In this document: positions 16,428 to 23,584 of the stretch, one piece after another
Numbering within the stretch: position 1 is the stretch's first letter
Layout: every line of letters starts with the position of its first letter
NCBI RefSeq assembly: GCF_001280595.1
Contig: NZ_LITU01000078.1
Coordinates: 1-36,628, forward strand
Direction: 5' to 3'
Length of the DNA stretch: 36,628 bases
DNA from: Paenibacillus xylanivorans
GTDB lineage: Bacteria; Bacillota; Bacilli; Paenibacillales; Paenibacillaceae
Made by a program: the position numbers and the translations under genes
The notes under the pieces: model-generated
The model's database searches: none
Told to the model about the DNA's origin: nothing
Seen by the model: only the letters and a program-made list of their open reading frames with translations

Positions 16428-17396
16428 TTAACGCTTCGTTTCAACTAACCAATCGGTCAGTTCTTCCGTTTGGGTGAGAATGGCAATGGGGTCCCAGTAC
16501 CAAGAACGATCGGCACCCCAGATATACACATGATCATTTTTGACAGCGTCCAATCCTCCCCAGATGGAGTCAGCCTTTAGATCTTCCATCGTCTGGTTAT
16601 CTGTCGTCAGAACGATATAATCGCCTGCATATTTAGGCAAAACTTCAGTGGAGAGACTTGCCCAGCCTGGATCGGTTAATTCATCGATTACCTCAGCTGG
16701 AGGTTTGAAACCGAGCACATTGTATATCACTGGTCCGCCTTTGCCATAATTGGAGCCAACGGTTGAAATATCTTTCCCCATATATTCCAGAATGGAGAAT
16801 GTGCTGTCGGCAGGGATAACCTGGAGCACTCGTTCTTTTGCTGCGGCTGTACGGCTGTCATAATCTGCTAGCCATGCCGTTGCTTCCTTTTGCTTACCCA
16901 GTAGCTCGCCGAAATAGCTGACTTCTTCATGCACGGTTTTGAATGAGGCATAGGGTACAATTACCGTCGGGGCAATTTTAGTTAGCTGCTCATTCATTTC
17001 AGCGTACATATCATCCATAATAATCAGATCCGGCTCCATGGCAGCAATCTTCTCCAAGTTGCCGTTCCCATCTCCCAGATCCTCCACGTCTTTCAGCGCA
17101 TCATGCAGGTAGGGGTTCGCAATGTGGTGACTTGATGTTCCAACAGGGGTGATACCCAGAGCGATCAGACTGCCCAGATATTCACCCGCTACAATTCGTT
17201 TGGGCTGCAGTGGTATTTCAATATCTCCTGTAACTGTGGATACGGTTTTGGTCTGTGGCTGCTCGGCAGTTGGGATTCCCTCAGCTTGTCCTTGCTTGAT
17301 ATTGGTTGGAGTTGTCCCACTCTCTGCTGCTCCTGAGGAGCTGTTACCTGTAGCCTCCGTCCCGCAAGCGCTGATCAACAGCATAAAGCTAAGCAA
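16428..17396 (-). CDS. Iron-siderophore ABC transporter substrate-binding lipoprotein (signal peptide frameshifted)
   Basis: A 322-residue FecB/FhuD-type binding protein. Typical segments are PKRIVAGEYLGSLIALGITPVG, the metal-siderophore lobe LEKIAAMEPDLIIMDD and the C-terminal VKNDHVYIWGADRSWYWDPIAI. The lipobox LISAC implies membrane anchoring at the Cys. From the only in-frame start (TTG 17396) the signal is just 10 residues and has no basic n-region. An ATG at 17433, with GGAGAGG upstream, begins MYRGSRPPIGG in the neighbouring frame. Joining the two by a one-base shift near 17397-17407 would give a normal lipoprotein signal. A Fur box and promoter lie upstream, and no permease or ATPase genes adjoin. 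Confidence 0.85.
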   Translation of the reverse strand: MLSFMLLISACGTEATGNSSSGAAESGTTPTNIKQGQAEGIPTAEQPQTKTVSTVTGDIEIPLQPKRIVAGEYLGSLIALGITPVGTSSHHIANPYLHDALKDVEDLGDGNGNLEKIAAMEPDLIIMDDMYAEMNEQLTKIAPTVIVPYASFKTVHEEVSYFGELLGKQKEATAWLADYDSRTAAAKERVLQVIPADSTFSILEYMGKDISTVGSNYGKGGPVIYNVLGFKPPAEVIDELTDPGWASLSTEVLPKYAGDYIVLTTDNQTMEDLKADSIWGGLDAVKNDHVYIWGADRSWYWDPIAILTQTEELTDWLVETKR

Positions 17397-18429
17397 TAAT
17401 ACCGCCGATTGGTGGTCTTGAGCCTCTGTACATGTTTAATTCGTCCTCTCCATCCCCAACTCGTTGATAATCATTATCAACTATATTAGTATAGCTGAGG
17501 GCTTTTGGAGGGCCAATGGATAATCTCATGGTTGTGGAAGGACTATCTTCTAGTTGGGGCAATCTATGCTCCGTTCTGAAATGAGAGGGAGAGACACCTT
17601 TGTGTTTCTTGAACAGCCTGCCCAAATAGTAGGGGTCCTGATAACCGACGCTGGAAGCAATCTCTTTTAATGTGGCATCTGTCTCCAGCAGCAGAGCTGC
17701 CGTTTTATCAATGCGTACTTTAATAAGGTAATCAATCGGGCTGAGTCCGGTCCGGCTTTTAAAATAAGAGGAGAGATGCGGAACGCTGTAATTCAGATTC
17801 TCTGATAGTAATTCCAGCGTAATGGCTTCGGCGTATCGCGATTGAATAATCGTGATGATTTGCGCAGCCAGATCGCGTTTCTGAGAACGTGCATCTTGAC
17901 TCTGCATCTGATTCAGCACTTCGGTTATGAATTGAAAAAGCAGAACCTTAGCACGCAAATGTCCGAGCGCTTCAGCTTTGCCCCATTCCTTATGCATGTC
18001 CGTTAAACAGCGATAGAGTATAACGGGTTCCGCAGGGATCAGGTTGTAGGTAACATGGAAAGGGCGCAGCCGTTCAGCAAGTGCTGCAAGTTCGCCATGG
18101 GTTGGCAATGAAAGTTTTGCTTTATAATAAACGCAATAATACTCGAATCCTTCTTGTGCGGCTTCCACGTTCAGAACGCTTCCTTTACCCGCATGAAATA
18201 TTTGAAAACGTCGTGTATTGTGTGCTGTCTCATCGAGTATGATCTGTGCACTTCCGCGGACCGACATAACAAAGACACTGGCTGGCAAGACATAGGAGCG
18301 CAAAGTCTGACCTGCTTGGACTACCACGCGACGAATATCAAATATGTTGAAGGAAGCGTGATTCCACAACACCATGTGATTCTGTATCTCCATACACGAC
18401 AACCAACCTTCTTCATCGAGGCTTAACAA
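17389..18429 (-). CDS. AraC-family regulator of siderophore uptake (probable)
   Basis: Up to 346 residues. The N-terminal half (about 15-170) is a cupin-like sensor. The AraC domain spans about 185-288, with its two helix-turn-helix parts at LELLSENLNYSVPHLSSYFK and LKEIASSVGYQDPYYLGRLFK, ending GVSPSHFR. About 58 further residues continue through the Fur box and the lipoprotein's promoter; this tail looks like translated regulatory DNA. The start is uncertain: TTG 18429 has a weak ribosome site, and TTG 18402 or ATG 18393 are alternatives. Like B. subtilis Btr next to feu genes, it probably activates the adjacent siderophore-binding gene. Confidence 0.87.
   Translation of the reverse strand: MLSLDEEGWLSCMEIQNHMVLWNHASFNIFDIRRVVVQAGQTLRSYVLPASVFVMSVRGSAQIILDETAHNTRRFQIFHAGKGSVLNVEAAQEGFEYYCVYYKAKLSLPTHGELAALAERLRPFHVTYNLIPAEPVILYRCLTDMHKEWGKAEALGHLRAKVLLFQFITEVLNQMQSQDARSQKRDLAAQIITIIQSRYAEAITLELLSENLNYSVPHLSSYFKSRTGLSPIDYLIKVRIDKTAALLLETDATLKEIASSVGYQDPYYLGRLFKKHKGVSPSHFRTEHRLPQLEDSPSTTMRLSIGPPKALSYTNIVDNDYQRVGDGEDELNMYRGSRPPIGGIIA
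17465..17479. promoter_or_regulatory. Fur box
   Basis: TGATAATCATTATCA is an exact 7-1-7 match to the Bacillus Fur consensus TGATAAT-N-ATTATCA. It lies just downstream of the -10 of the predicted lipoprotein promoter and inside the 3' end of the AraC reading frame. Iron repression of the siderophore-binding protein is therefore well supported. Confidence 0.9.
17488..17516 (-). promoter_or_regulatory. Sigma-A-type promoter of the siderophore-binding lipoprotein
   Basis: On the minus strand TTGGCC (17516-17511) and TATACT (17493-17488) are separated by 17 bp. The Fur box begins 8 bp after the -10, so bound Fur would cover the start site. The -35 is only moderate. The promoter lies within the AraC coding frame. 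Confidence 0.6.
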
Positions 18430-18468
18430 TTCTTTGTATCATTCATTATAACGACAAGAAGAGGCTGG

Positions 18469-20160
18469 TCATAGACCGAGCCTCTTCATGCGGTTATAAA
18501 GCGTTGCTCTGGAGATGCCGAGCTGCCGGGCGAGTGTTCTTTTGTTGCCTCCAGCGGTTTTCAGATATTGCAGCAGGAGTTCCGACTCGTAGGTGTCCAA
18601 CCGCTCCTGATAGGATAGGGTGGAAGAATCCGTAGACTCGTCTTTTTCACCTTCATGTGATGGAACAGGTGTGTCCGTGCCCCAGGAGGAAGGAGACAAG
18701 CCCGATTCCAGGGGTTGTGAATGAAGCTTTAACGTCTCCTGCAATATGGGTTGTTCCTGATCAATGGATGAAATGAAGGAATCAGGGAGATATTCAGGCT
18801 TGACCTCGCCATCCGTGGTGAGAATGGTGATCCGCTCAATCACATTTCTTAATTCCCGTACGTTGCCCGGCCAGTCATAGTGGAATAACAGCTTGAACAC
18901 CTCGGGAGGAACGAGTTCAATATGACGATTATAGAGCAAGGAAAACTCTTGCAGGAACGTCTGTGTCAACTCGTAAATATCTTCCTTGCGCATACGCAGG
19001 GGAGGGATGACGAGATTAATGACATTTAGGCGATAGTAGAGATCCTCCCGGAACTGGTTACGGGCAATCATGCCCAGCAGATTCTGATTGGTTGCGGCGA
19101 TAATCCGGCAACTTGCCTGCTTCATGCGTGTCCCGCCAACAGGGAAGTAACTTTTCTCCTGCAATACACGCAGTAACTTCACCTGAAGTTCAAGCGGCAT
19201 TTCACCTATTTCATCCAAAAAGAGCGTGCCACCTTCGGCTAGTTCGATTTTTCCCTTTTTCCCCTTTGGATCAGCTCCTGAAAAAGCACCCTTCTCGTAA
19301 CCGAATAACTCACTCTCAAATAATGAACCAGGAATAGCTCCGCAGTTAATGGCAATAAACGGGGCTGTCTGCGGTTCACGCAGGTCATGAATGGCTTTGG
19401 CGAATAGCTCCTTGCCCGTTCCGCTCTCTCCAAGAATGAGCACGGTAGCTGAGGTGGTACTGATCTTGCGAATAGTCTCCAGACACTGGTTGATCACCGG
19501 GCTGCTACCCTTAATTCTGGCGAACGGATCGGAATCTGGACGCAGGCGTGCAACGGCTTTCTCCAGATGCTGGACTTTGGATGTCATATGTAATAACTCT
19601 TGATGAAGACGAATTTCAGTTGTTATATCCACTTCGGCGGCAACCGCGCCTACAATACGCCCATCGAGCTGCACCGGACGTGCATTAATCAGGGCGAACA
19701 GATCAGGTCTCGGCTGGTGCTGCTTTCGGTACACGGTTTCCCCCGTATATAACGTTTTGAGCGATTGAAGGCGATCAGGGGGAAAGAAATCCGCTGCCGG
19801 TTTCCCAATGATATCTTTTTTGTTAATGGAAAAAACATGCTCCGCACCCGATGTCCAGTAGGTCACCTTTGCTTCTTCGTTAATCAATGTCAGAGCTGAG
19901 CCTGCCGTCTCCAGTGTTGTCTCGAAATAAGCCTCCATAAGTCGATGAGCATGCATCATTTCTTGCAGAACATCGGATACAGCGATATAGCCTAACGAGG
20001 GTCCATCATCCTGAATTAACAGATAAGGACTGGTATTAAATAGGGGGATGGCGTCTGCCAGCCCTGTTGTTGAAGGGATGACGGGCATGGAGAGCCCCGA
20101 ATCCAGGATACTCATATCTGTACGTAATAAGGACATTAAATCTGGAAGTAAATGTTTCAT
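18469..20160 (-). CDS. Sigma-54-dependent activator of proline catabolism (CBS-like/PAS/AAA+/Fis)
   Basis: A 563-residue enhancer-binding protein. ATG 20160 is chosen because GAGGTG precedes it by 7 nt; the frame is open 19 codons further. A CBS-like segment (LLIQDDGPSLGYIAVSDVL) comes first, then a PAS domain (about residues 85-190), then the AAA+ core: Walker A GESGTGKELFAKAI, sigma-54 contact loop GAFSGA (usually GAFTGA), Walker B GGTLFLDEIGEMP and an R-finger region FREDLYYRLNV. It ends with the Fis-type HTH GGNKRTLARQLGISRATLYNRMKRLGL. It adjoins proline dehydrogenase and P5C dehydrogenase, which have -24/-12 promoters, and rpoN. Its role as their activator is a strong inference, analogous to RocR. 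Confidence 0.92.
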   Translation of the reverse strand: MKHLLPDLMSLLRTDMSILDSGLSMPVIPSTTGLADAIPLFNTSPYLLIQDDGPSLGYIAVSDVLQEMMHAHRLMEAYFETTLETAGSALTLINEEAKVTYWTSGAEHVFSINKKDIIGKPAADFFPPDRLQSLKTLYTGETVYRKQHQPRPDLFALINARPVQLDGRIVGAVAAEVDITTEIRLHQELLHMTSKVQHLEKAVARLRPDSDPFARIKGSSPVINQCLETIRKISTTSATVLILGESGTGKELFAKAIHDLREPQTAPFIAINCGAIPGSLFESELFGYEKGAFSGADPKGKKGKIELAEGGTLFLDEIGEMPLELQVKLLRVLQEKSYFPVGGTRMKQASCRIIAATNQNLLGMIARNQFREDLYYRLNVINLVIPPLRMRKEDIYELTQTFLQEFSLLYNRHIELVPPEVFKLLFHYDWPGNVRELRNVIERITILTTDGEVKPEYLPDSFISSIDQEQPILQETLKLHSQPLESGLSPSSWGTDTPVPSHEGEKDESTDSSTLSYQERLDTYESELLLQYLKTAGGNKRTLARQLGISRATLYNRMKRLGL

Positions 20161-20246
20161 CGGTATCACCTCAGCTAGAGCATAACTTTCGGAAACTACG
20201 CTTGTTACACGAGCCACTTACAAGTGGTCTGCATATGAAATAATTG

Positions 20247-20264
20247 GGGTAATGATGGTTACCC
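20247..20264. promoter_or_regulatory. Inverted repeat at the activator's transcription start
   Basis: GGGTAA-TGATGG-TTACCC is a perfect 6-bp inverted repeat. It covers the expected start site of the sigma-54 activator gene's own promoter, the position of a repressor or autoregulatory operator. The binding protein is unknown. Confidence 0.4.
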
Positions 20265-20266
20265 AT

Positions 20267-20295
20267 ATTATAGCTTTCCAAATGATGTGTGTATA
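20267..20295 (-). promoter_or_regulatory. Sigma-A-type promoter of the sigma-54 activator gene
   Basis: On the minus strand TATACA (20295-20290), a 17-bp spacer and a perfect TATAAT (20272-20267) lie about 100 bp before the ATG. Confidence 0.55.
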
Positions 20296-20663
20296 TATTT
20301 TTTGACATGAAGCATACATGTTATCGGCGTAGAAGAGATAAGTATTTATTAGCTAATTTTATAATACGCTTTCATTTCTATAGTTTAGGAATAATTGTTA
20401 ATTCATATAAACGGATCAGGAAATAAGGTTAGATGCGAGTTATTAAATCTCACATTTAAAAGTATTGTTTTACTTTGTTGAATTCTATTCCGTCGTTGCA
20501 CACCAGTTTAGGCTCAGAAGGAGCAAAGTTCATTGTTGAACAGCAAAAGGAGTGTGTCCAGAAAACTGGACATTTTAAATTGGGGATGCTCATTTTTTAG
20601 ACATTAAAAAATGAGTCGAGGAGAAGGAAAAGTTGGATGCTCCGGGATGCTGTGCAAACAGAA

Positions 20664-20703
20664 AAAACCATGTGCCCTGAAAGAAAGTGGCAGCATGGTT
20701 TTT
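20664..20703. terminator. Terminator of proline dehydrogenase
   Basis: AAAACCATG-TGCC pairs with GGCA-GCATGGTTTT around a short loop. On the minus strand it is followed by six Ts, about 45 bp after the proline dehydrogenase stop codon. Confidence 0.82.
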
Positions 20704-20746
20704 GTTCTTATCGTTGTATTTTATATATGTTGACCCATCCCGAAGT

Positions 20747-21670
20747 TTATCTGAACATGTTTTTGAGCACCATCCAGAGATTTGCTGGTTTCTCGGCCAG
20801 ACGACGGGTGTAGTACGGGTACCACATGGTTCCATAGGGAACGTAACAACGAATGCGGTATCCTTCCCTGGCCAGGCGTTCCTGTTCGCTCATGCGCAAA
20901 CCGTACAACATTTGAAACTCAAACGCATCCGGGGAAATTCCACGATCCTTCGCGTATTGCTTGGTCCAGGAGATAATGTGGTCATCATGTGAAGCAACCG
21001 CAGTGTATACGCCCTGATCAAGATGATTGCGAATCATCGTTTTGAATTGATCAATCACTTCTGAAGTGTTCTGATAAGCTACGGATGCAGGTTCCTTGTA
21101 AGCACCTTTGACCAGACGCAGCCGGATTCCTTCCCGAATCATATCACGTGTATCTTCTACGGTACGATGCAAGTAGGCTTGCAGTACGGTACCTGTATTA
21201 TCCAGTCCTTCCGAGTGTAAACGACGCACAATATCCAAAGTCGCTTGGGTAAACGGGCTGTCCTCCATATCAATCCGCACAAACAGATTATTCAGTTTGG
21301 CTTGAGTGGCAACCGCACGAATATTTCGATAACCCTCGTCAGGGTCCAGCGCAAGTCCCATTTGAGTTGGTTTTAGTGAGACGTTGGAGTCTGCACCCTG
21401 ACGGGCAATGCCTTCCACCAGACGTACATACTCATCCCGGTACAACGCGGCTTCTCTTAAATGGGTAATCCCCTCGCCCAGATGATCCAGTGTAGCCATA
21501 ATGCCTTTGTTGTTGAGTACCCGAATCTCTTCGAGAGCTTCTTCCAGTGTGTTGCCTGCGATAAACTTGCCAGCCAGCTTTTTGCCGTATTTGATGGAGA
21601 GATTCTCCACAGCTTTATTACCTGCGACGGTCAGCAGCGTTTTACGGTACATTTCGGTTCCGATACTCAT
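20747..21670 (-). CDS. putB: Proline dehydrogenase
   Basis: A 307-residue monofunctional flavin proline dehydrogenase (proline to pyrroline-5-carboxylate), the usual length for Bacillus-type enzymes. Barrel motifs are visible: NVSLKPTQMGLALD (about 97), LFVRIDMEDSPFT (about 128), VLQAYLHRT (about 163), RLRLVKGAYKEP (about 181), TAVASHDD, FEFQMLYGLR and the C-terminal YVPYGTMWYPYYTRRLAEKP with the substrate-binding YxxRRxxE. ATG follows GGAGG. It is divergent from P5C dehydrogenase, and its own -24/-12 promoter ends about 45 bp upstream. The two enzymes together convert proline to glutamate. The symbol is by function; fadM or putA are also used. Confidence 0.95.
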   Translation of the reverse strand: MSIGTEMYRKTLLTVAGNKAVENLSIKYGKKLAGKFIAGNTLEEALEEIRVLNNKGIMATLDHLGEGITHLREAALYRDEYVRLVEGIARQGADSNVSLKPTQMGLALDPDEGYRNIRAVATQAKLNNLFVRIDMEDSPFTQATLDIVRRLHSEGLDNTGTVLQAYLHRTVEDTRDMIREGIRLRLVKGAYKEPASVAYQNTSEVIDQFKTMIRNHLDQGVYTAVASHDDHIISWTKQYAKDRGISPDAFEFQMLYGLRMSEQERLAREGYRIRCYVPYGTMWYPYYTRRLAEKPANLWMVLKNMFR

Positions 21671-21716
21671 CGGGGTTCCTCCTTATGGATCATGCTTCTT
21701 TATAACAAAGTTATCT

Positions 21717-21733
21717 AGCAATAATCATGCCAA
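21717..21733 (-). promoter_or_regulatory. Sigma-54 promoter of proline dehydrogenase
   Basis: On the minus strand TTGGCAT (21733-21727), 5 nt and TTGCT (21721-21717) give the GG and GC dinucleotides at exact -24/-12 spacing. The consensus is TGGCAC-N5-TTGCW, so the only departure is T for C at the sixth position. The predicted start is about 35 bp before the ATG. Confidence 0.82.
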
Positions 21734-21767
21734 GGTTGATCTGCATAGAAGAAAACAGGCGGTAATT

Positions 21768-21810
21768 TTGAAGAAAAATATTTATTTTCAAAAAAATATT
21801 CCTTCTTCAA
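21768..21810. promoter_or_regulatory. Long inverted repeat between two sigma-54 promoters
   Basis: TTGAAGAA (21768-21775) and TTCTTCAA (21803-21810) are perfect arms, and the AATATT-type inner sequences continue the symmetry, giving about 14-16 matched positions per arm around an AT-rich centre. It ends 7 bp before the plus-strand -24 box and lies 34 bp behind the minus-strand -24 box. It could be a shared binding site for the sigma-54 activator or a repressor. Typical enhancers lie further away (about 100 bp). Confidence 0.55.
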
Positions 21811-21817
21811 CCGGAGT

Positions 21818-21833
21818 TGGCACGGATCTTGCT
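21818..21833 (+). promoter_or_regulatory. Sigma-54 promoter of P5C dehydrogenase
   Basis: TGGCAC-GGATC-TTGCT is an exact match to the -24/-12 consensus, preceded by a T. The predicted start lies about 70 bp before the ATG of the dehydrogenase gene. Together with the divergent activator gene and nearby rpoN this is firm evidence for sigma-54 control. Confidence 0.92.
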
Positions 21834-21915
21834 ACATATATTGGGTGATGAGTAAAATGCATGGCAACTCAGGCAAACAGCCAGCGAACCCCCACATCTG
21901 AAGGAGGAATCATTC

Positions 21916-23463
21916 ATGAATATCCCTTTTGTTAACGAACCATTCACATCTTTTGCAGTCCCGGCCAACCGGGAAGCTTTTGAGAACGCACTTCGCAAGG
22001 TGGAGGCTGAACTTGGCCAGGAATACTCTATTATTATCGGGGGGCAAAAAATAACGAGCGCCCGCACATTATCCTCCGTAAATCCTGCGTACAAAAATCA
22101 GATCGTCGGAAAGATCTATCAGGCCGATCAAGAGCTTGCCGAGCAGGCAATCCAAACGGCTGCGGAAACATTTCACACATGGAAGCATACGGACCCGAAT
22201 GAACGTGCCCGTTATTTGTACAAAGCGGCGGCGCTCATGCGGCGTCGTAAGCATGAATTCTCCGCTTGGATGGTATACGAAGCAGGCAAAACATGGCCAG
22301 AAGCGGATGCAGACACAGCCGAAGCTATTGATTTTATGGAGTTTTATGCCCGTGAGATGCAGCGTCTGAGTGAACCACAGCCGCTCACACGAATTGCAGG
22401 CGAAGATAATGAATTGAGTTATATTCCGCTTGGTGTGGGGGTTGTCATTCCACCGTGGAACTTCCCACTCGCAATTATGGCGGGCATGACCTCGGCAGCA
22501 TTGGTATCCGGCAACACGGTTGTATTGAAGCCAGCCAGCACAACACCGGTGATTGCCGCCAAATTCATGGAGCTGCTTGCAGAAGTGGGTGTTCCAGATG
22601 GCGTAGTGAACTATTTGCCAGGCCCGGGCAGTGAGGTTGGTGATTATTTGGTGGACCATGCGCTCACTCGTTTTATTAGCTTTACCGGCTCCAGAGATGT
22701 CGGTCTGCGAATCAATGAACGTGCAGCACGCACCGCGCCGGGACAGAAATGGATTAAACGGGTTATTGCTGAAATGGGCGGCAAGGATTCAATTGTTGTA
22801 GATAGCGACAGTGATTTGGAGCTGGCTGCGGAATCGATTACGGCTTCGGCGTTTGGTTTCTCGGGACAGAAGTGCTCTGCGTGTTCCCGTGCCATTATTC
22901 ATAAAGATGTATATGACGAGGTACTGCAAAAAGTGATTGAACGAACCAAGCAGCTGAGCATGGGCAGTCCACTTGAAGTCGGAAATCAGGTAGGTCCGGT
23001 TATCGATGATAAGGCGTATGCCAAGATCACAGAATATATTGAAATAGGCAAGGGTGAAGGACGCCTTGTACTCGGTGGTAGTACAGGGAACGAGGCAGGT
23101 TATTTCATTGAACCGACCATTATTGCTGATGTGGACCCGCAAGGGCGGATTTCACAGGAAGAGATTTTTGGACCGGTGCTGGCCTTTATCAAGGCAGAAT
23201 CCTTCGGGGATGCACTGGATATTGCCAATAATACCGATTATGGACTGACAGGTGCGGTGATCTCTCGCAATCGCGAACATCTGGAACAAGCCAGACGAGA
23301 ATTTTTTGCGGGTAATCTATATTTTAACCGTAAATGCACAGGTGCACTGGTGGGTACACATCCATTTGGCGGATTTAACATGTCGGGAACAGATTCCAAG
23401 GCAGGGGGAAGAGACTACTTGCTGCTGTTCACCCAAGCGAAATTGGTATCGGAGAAATATTAA
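21916..23463 (+). CDS. pruA: L-glutamate gamma-semialdehyde (1-pyrroline-5-carboxylate) dehydrogenase
   Basis: A 515-residue NAD-dependent aldehyde dehydrogenase of the RocA/PruA type, full family length. It oxidises glutamate semialdehyde from proline or arginine breakdown to glutamate in the cytoplasm. Visible motifs are VVIPPWNFPLAI (about 175), GNTVVLKPAS, FTGSRDVGLRI, the catalytic-base region VIAEMGGKDSIVVD (Glu about 288), the catalytic Cys in FSGQKCSACSRAI (about 322), EEIFGPVLAF and TGALVGTHPFGGFNMSGTDSKAGG near the end. ATG follows AAGGAGG. The perfect -24/-12 promoter lies upstream and rpoN begins 122 bp downstream. The alternative symbol is rocA. Confidence 0.96.
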   Translation: MNIPFVNEPFTSFAVPANREAFENALRKVEAELGQEYSIIIGGQKITSARTLSSVNPAYKNQIVGKIYQADQELAEQAIQTAAETFHTWKHTDPNERARYLYKAAALMRRRKHEFSAWMVYEAGKTWPEADADTAEAIDFMEFYAREMQRLSEPQPLTRIAGEDNELSYIPLGVGVVIPPWNFPLAIMAGMTSAALVSGNTVVLKPASTTPVIAAKFMELLAEVGVPDGVVNYLPGPGSEVGDYLVDHALTRFISFTGSRDVGLRINERAARTAPGQKWIKRVIAEMGGKDSIVVDSDSDLELAAESITASAFGFSGQKCSACSRAIIHKDVYDEVLQKVIERTKQLSMGSPLEVGNQVGPVIDDKAYAKITEYIEIGKGEGRLVLGGSTGNEAGYFIEPTIIADVDPQGRISQEEIFGPVLAFIKAESFGDALDIANNTDYGLTGAVISRNREHLEQARREFFAGNLYFNRKCTGALVGTHPFGGFNMSGTDSKAGGRDYLLLFTQAKLVSEKY

Positions 23464-23487
23464 GTTGAAAAAATGGGTTTGGGCCTG

Positions 23488-23517
23488 CTGACAATCGCTT
23501 GGTCTATATGCTATCAT
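23488..23517 (+). promoter_or_regulatory. Possible sigma-A promoter of the sigma-54 gene
   Basis: CTGACA (23488-23493), an 18-bp spacer and TATCAT (23512-23517) lie about 70 bp before the rpoN start. Each hexamer differs from consensus at one base. With no clear terminator after the P5C dehydrogenase gene, read-through from the sigma-54 promoter could also reach rpoN. Confidence 0.5.
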
Positions 23518-23584
23518 TTCCTGAAAATAGTCTTTATTCGTCAGTTTACTGGAGTTGCTTGAGCAGCACTTAAGGGGGAGACGG

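Larger units (their letters stand above)
20161..20746. other. Non-coding region between activator and proline dehydrogenase genes
   Basis: No gene is seen in 586 bp. It contains the activator's promoter (20267-20295) with an inverted repeat, a long AT-rich stretch (about 20300-20480), two stem-loops (TGTCCAG-AAAA-CTGGACA at 20553-20570 and a T/A-rich hairpin about 20588-20614) and the proline dehydrogenase terminator (20664-20703). The middle part may be an insertion scar. Confidence 0.6.
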
